Shown piece after piece: positions 61,580 through 64,000 of a DNA stretch of 64,000 nucleotides. The DNA is from Bacteroidota bacterium. Its GTDB lineage: Bacteria > Bacteroidota > Bacteroidia > Bacteroidales > FEN-979. Position 1 is the first letter of the stretch. Each line of letters starts with the position of its first letter. Below the pieces are notes generated by a model, which worked only from the letters and a program-made list of their open reading frames with translations, was not told the origin of the DNA and did not search any database. A program made the position numbers and the translations under genes. Where the stretch lies: NCBI GenBank assembly GCA_026391835.1, contig JAPLDF010000068.1, positions 124,001 to 188,000 of the forward strand. Direction: 5' to 3'.

Positions 61580-61640
61580 CCGGTACAAAAACACGGGGAA
61601 ATGCCACAAAAGCACGAGGACACAAAGATTCACAAGTCAA
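61580..61640. repeat. CACAAAAGCACGAGG-type dispersed repeat before the HhH gene
   Basis: The sequence is similar in style to CACGAAGG repeats at 54464-54512 and to the TTCACCGCAAAGACG arms of the MITE-like elements, with repeated ACAAAG/CACGAG words. It occupies most of the gap between the two barrel genes. Confidence 0.4.
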
Positions 61641-61649
61641 ACAATAAGT

Positions 61650-63779
61650 ATGAAAGCAGTTATTTTTATAGTCCTTGCGCCCATGACGCTTGCGACTGCA
61701 CCGCTTCCAGTCCCGGGGCAAACGGATTACCATGCAGATACAGCAATGCCCTTTGTCCATACCATCCAGATTGACGACCAGGTTGAAAGATCAGCTGAAG
61801 CGCTGGAATTGGACCAGGATTATTCGAGCCTGGTTGAAGACCTGGTGGACCTTGCCGCCAAACCGGTAAACCTGAATGCCGCGAAGGAGGATGACCTTGA
61901 TGCAATCCCTTTTCTTACCCCCGCGCAACGCATAGGGTTGTTTGACTATCTCAAGACCTACGGAGAGGTGTTTTCGGTGTATGAACTGCAGTCCATTCCG
62001 GGATTTGACTCAGGCCTGATCCAGAATATCCGGCCATTCATCGCGATCATTCCGCCTTCGCACATTCCCGCCCTTACACCTAAAAACCTTATAAAGTACG
62101 GCCATCACGATGTGCTGCTCCGCTGCGAACAAAGTTTTCCAAAGGCAATGGGTTACCAGGCAACCGATTCACTTTTGGCAGCCAATCCGGGCAAATACTA
62201 CCCGGGAAATCCTCAAAGATATTATTTCCGGTACACCTGGTCGTGGTTTGACAAATTACGCATCGGTCTTGCCGGTGAAAAAGATCCGGGCGAACAATTT
62301 TTCAGGGGTGCCCAGGCAAACGGAATGGATTTTTATGCCGCTTACATATCATTGAGCAAAATTGGTTTCCTGAAAAATCTGACAATCGGGAATTTCAGGG
62401 TTTCTTACGGCCAGGGACTGACCATCGGGTCGGGACTGTCGCTGGGATCGGTCCCGGGGTTTTCATCCGGCGGTATGGCAATAAACGGCATCAGACCTGG
62501 GCTGGGGATGGGCGAGGCCTCTTATTTACGTGGAGCTGCTGCGACGATAAAAATCAAGCGTGTCGAGATCAGCGGCTTTGCATCATTGCATCCGCGTGAT
62601 GCAACGGCAGTCCTTTCCGACAGTTCCTCCCGGAATGTTGAGGAATTCAGTTCCTTTACCACGTCGGGATATCACCGCACCGGCCAGGAACTGGCCAAAC
62701 GGAATGCGGTGACCGAACTGGTTTGCGGCGGGAACCTCAGTTTCAGCGTGGCCCCGAACCAGCAACTTGGCTTCAAAATCGGGCTCACCGGGCTGTTCAG
62801 CAGGTATTCCGCCAGGCTGATGCCGGCAATTCATCCCTACAATCAGTTCGGGTTCCGCGGAAATCAAAATTTCAACACCGGTGTGGATTTCCAGGTACGC
62901 TACCGTGGCATGTACTTTTTTGGTGAAATAAGCCGTAGCCGGAATAAAGGCGTTGCCTTCCTGACCGGCACCACCCTGGCCCCAGGTTCGCGGGTTGGCA
63001 TTACCCTGATCTACAGGAATTACGGACCCTCCTGTCAAAACCTTTTTTCCAGCGCATTTGGCCAGAACAGCCTGAACGCAAATGAACGCGGCATTTATAC
63101 AGCAATCAGCACCGCGATCAGCCCGAAGCTCAACCTCTCGGGATATATTGATCTTTTCACCTTTCCGTGGATGAAGTACCGTGTTGATGCACCAACCAGG
63201 GGCCGGGAATATGGCTTGATGCTTGGATGGCAGGCTGCCAGGAGTGTAAATGTCAACATGCGCTTCTACCAGAAAAATACGCGTATCAATGGAACATCCC
63301 AGCCAAACCAGGTCATCCATAAATTGTACGATTACCTCACAAGAAGTTACAGGTTTGGCCTGGAATGGCTCCCCTGCAATGGCATCCTGTTAAAATCACG
63401 GATTGAAGTGAAGGAGGCTGGTGAAACACATGGAAACCTTCCTTTTGGATACCTGGTATACCAGGAAGCTCAAATCAAGGCATTCAAAATTCCGGAAACC
63501 ATCACACTGCTTTTTGCGTTGTTTGATGTTCCCGATTACAATTCAAGGATTTACGTGTATGAGCCGGAGGTTCTTTATGGCTATTCCGTTCCGGCTTACC
63601 AGGGCCAGGGGATGCGAACATGCATGGTGACGAAGTTCGGCATTGCACGGAGAATTGACTTATGGTTTCGCGGAGGCATCACCTGGTATACCGACCGCAA
63701 TGAGGTTGGTACCGGGCTCGATCTGACAAATGGCAATTTCAGGGCTGAACTTACCGGGCAACTTCTGATCAGGTTTTAA
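61650..63779 (+). CDS. Exported helix-hairpin-helix protein with outer-membrane barrel
   Basis: The 709-residue protein has a signal peptide (1-24), then a HhH region (about 65-130) with KPVNLNAAKEDDLDAIPFLTPAQ and VYELQSIPGFDSGLIQNI, the ComEA-type repeat. Residues from about 150 to the end alternate hydrophobic and polar residues and are rich in Y, F and G, typical of a large beta-barrel; the end is QLLIRF with a C-terminal phenylalanine. The family is common in Bacteroidota but not characterised. A role in DNA uptake or binding at the outer membrane can be suspected from the HhH motif, but is not shown. Confidence 0.78.
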   Translation: MKAVIFIVLAPMTLATAPLPVPGQTDYHADTAMPFVHTIQIDDQVERSAEALELDQDYSSLVEDLVDLAAKPVNLNAAKEDDLDAIPFLTPAQRIGLFDYLKTYGEVFSVYELQSIPGFDSGLIQNIRPFIAIIPPSHIPALTPKNLIKYGHHDVLLRCEQSFPKAMGYQATDSLLAANPGKYYPGNPQRYYFRYTWSWFDKLRIGLAGEKDPGEQFFRGAQANGMDFYAAYISLSKIGFLKNLTIGNFRVSYGQGLTIGSGLSLGSVPGFSSGGMAINGIRPGLGMGEASYLRGAAATIKIKRVEISGFASLHPRDATAVLSDSSSRNVEEFSSFTTSGYHRTGQELAKRNAVTELVCGGNLSFSVAPNQQLGFKIGLTGLFSRYSARLMPAIHPYNQFGFRGNQNFNTGVDFQVRYRGMYFFGEISRSRNKGVAFLTGTTLAPGSRVGITLIYRNYGPSCQNLFSSAFGQNSLNANERGIYTAISTAISPKLNLSGYIDLFTFPWMKYRVDAPTRGREYGLMLGWQAARSVNVNMRFYQKNTRINGTSQPNQVIHKLYDYLTRSYRFGLEWLPCNGILLKSRIEVKEAGETHGNLPFGYLVYQEAQIKAFKIPETITLLFALFDVPDYNSRIYVYEPEVLYGYSVPAYQGQGMRTCMVTKFGIARRIDLWFRGGITWYTDRNEVGTGLDLTNGNFRAELTGQLLIRF

Positions 63780-63783
63780 AAAA

Positions 63784-63892
63784 GATTCTCGCAGATCTTC
63801 GCAGATTCTTTTCGTAGATATTCGCAGGTTTTTTATTAAACCGGGTTTTCTGCGAAAATCTGCGACGAAATCAGCGAAAATCTGCGAGAGAA
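63784..63892. repeat. Long imperfect palindrome of CGCAGATTTTCG-type repeats
   Basis: The left arm (63784-63831) contains CTCGCAGATCTTCGCAGATT and TCGTAGATATTCGCAGG; the right arm (63845-63892) is close to its reverse complement (TCTGCGAAAATCTGCG repeated). The two arms of about 48 bp can form a hairpin with a 13-nt loop. It lies just after the stop of the HhH-barrel gene and could act as terminator or mRNA stabiliser. Confidence 0.8.
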
Positions 63893-63916
63893 ATCACAGG
63901 AATCTGCGTGAACCTG

Positions 63917-64000
63917 TTATTTATGATGCGGGTTTCCCATTTTTTTCAGTCCCTCCATTCCATGGATATTCATCCCCTTCGATAGTTTGGAAACTGTCGA
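63917..64000 (-). CDS. Possible 3-prime end of a leftward gene cut by the window edge
   Basis: Two minus-strand frames are open from the edge to a stop near 63920: one ends GLKKMGNPHHK (stop at 63917-63919), the other ends GGTEKNGKPAS (stop at 63921-63923). The plus-strand frames carry early stops. One of these is likely the C-terminus of a gene that lies mainly beyond the window. It cannot be identified from 27 or fewer residues. Confidence 0.3.
   Translation of the reverse strand, partial: STVSKLSKGMNIHGMEGLKKMGNPHHK

Overview
The window looks like a chromosomal segment of a Bacteroidota bacterium, most likely an uncultured member of the class Bacteroidia. Three things support this. Start regions are preceded by TAnnTTTG (-7) elements rather than Shine-Dalgarno sites. 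Several large secreted proteins carry type IX secretion (T9SS) C-terminal sorting domains. Many gene families are typical of the phylum: DUF5606, HECLGH-type dipeptidyl peptidase III, single-chain GcvP, and secreted LRR and Asp-box proteins. Base composition is close to 50% G+C. I found no rRNA, tRNA, CRISPR, phage or transposase gene. About 48 protein genes are called and most are intact.

Layout. 0.2-10 kb is an amino-acid block: glycine decarboxylase GcvP, an Lrp/AsnC regulator, a ThrH-like phosphatase/phosphotransferase, threonine synthase, and three different PLP enzymes of the Cys/Met (trans-sulfuration) family. 10-14 kb holds a secreted alpha/beta hydrolase and a T9SS protein with an Omp28-like CxxC domain. 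14-21.7 kb has purB, a polysaccharide cluster (GT22-like transferase, O-antigen ligase/polymerase, GT2), a DUF5606 protein and the pyrK-pyrD pair. 21.8-28.6 kb has a large Asp-box T9SS protein, murB, a four-helix-bundle gene flanked by repeats, and two glycosyltransferases. 28.7-45.7 kb is mostly leftward: LysM/periplasmic-binding protein, guaA, a T9SS Asp-box protein, an M23 peptidase, dipeptidyl peptidase III, a ComB-like phosphatase, a four-gene cluster of uncharacterised exported proteins ending in an LRR protein, and gcvT. 46-64 kb contains miaA, a FISUMP-type protein, lpdA, rfbC, a lytic transglycosylase, uvrA, a LOG protein, then rsfS-ftsH-LUD-cdsA-psd (proteostasis and phospholipid synthesis), a DUF2461 gene, and two outer-membrane proteins.

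The most unusual feature is the non-coding DNA. Almost every longer gap contains short tandem arrays of 7-bp or 8-bp units (ACAAGTG, GATTTAC, GATTTCG, AAAATGC, TTTTTAA, GGTAAACG), similar in form to the heptanucleotide STRR repeats known from cyanobacteria. They supply stop and start codons for neighbouring genes. In two genes, murB and a GT4 glycosyltransferase, the same kind of repeat lies in frame inside the coding sequence. A 9-bp in-frame tandem repeat builds the hydrophobic core of one signal peptide. A palindromic, MITE-like element is present twice, 15 kb apart.

How genes work together: P, T and L proteins of the glycine cleavage system are all present but scattered over 45 kb, with gcvH outside the window. 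ThrH and ThrC could complete threonine synthesis. PyrK and PyrD form the NAD-dependent dihydroorotate dehydrogenase. CdsA and Psd bracket phosphatidylethanolamine synthesis. The best candidate for an undescribed functional unit is the 38.8-44.5 kb exported-protein cluster.
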